A stretch of DNA of 14,181 nucleotides from CAZGQY01 sp964528035. GTDB lineage: Bacteria; Pseudomonadota; Gammaproteobacteria; Methylococcales; UBA1147. The stretch covers positions 1 to 14,181 of the forward strand of contig CAZGQY010000110.1 in the NCBI GenBank assembly GCA_964528035.1, written 5' to 3'. Below are positions 14,179-14,181 of the stretch, one piece after another. The translations under genes were made by a program, and so were the position numbers. The notes under the pieces are model-generated. The model saw only the letters and a program-made list of their open reading frames with translations, was not told the DNA's origin and searched no databases. How positions within the stretch are numbered: position 1 is the stretch's first letter; the number at the start of each line of letters is the position of its first letter.

Positions 14179-14181
14179 CCT

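Overview
The window looks like a chromosomal segment of a Gram-negative bacterium, most likely a gammaproteobacterium. The grounds are a lipoprotein with a lipobox, a signal-peptide periplasmic protein, a cytoplasmic PAS histidine kinase, a receiver-SpoIIE phosphatase, and AT-leaning flanking genes. No rRNA, tRNA, IS element or CRISPR array is visible. The species cannot be fixed from the sequence alone.

The centre (about 851-8392, minus strand, transcribed right to left) is a compact biosynthetic operon: sbnA-like, sbnB-like, an arginine:X amidinotransferase, and a 1428-residue single-module NRPS of the Pls/PosA (epsilon-poly-L-lysine synthetase) type. SbnA and SbnB together are the known route to L-2,3-diaminopropionate (Dap). 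The amidinotransferase can move an amidino group from arginine to an amine acceptor. The Pls-like protein has an adenylation domain, a carrier domain and three soluble domains separated by membrane pairs. The simplest reading is a pathway for a guanidinylated or mixed Dap homopolymer, short isopeptide or amide. The product is not known from the sequence.

Upstream of the operon lies a POT/PTR2-family proton-coupled peptide transporter (8746-10086, minus). It is preceded by a 21-codon leader ORF with a strong Shine-Dalgarno, and a terminator-like hairpin and a candidate promoter separate it from sbnA. Its composition is AT-richer, like the right flank, so it may be a neighbour rather than part of the pathway.

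Right flank: a small lipoprotein (10334-10738, plus) with a structured upstream region; a soluble PAS-PAS-HisKA-HATPase kinase (10957-12699, plus); and, convergent with it, a receiver-SpoIIE PP2C phosphatase (12787-13896, minus). A good sigma70-like promoter at the right edge points out of the window. Left flank: a small secreted protein of unknown function (249-635, minus) with its own strong ribosome site and a clear terminator at 199-229. Bases 1-198 show no gene.
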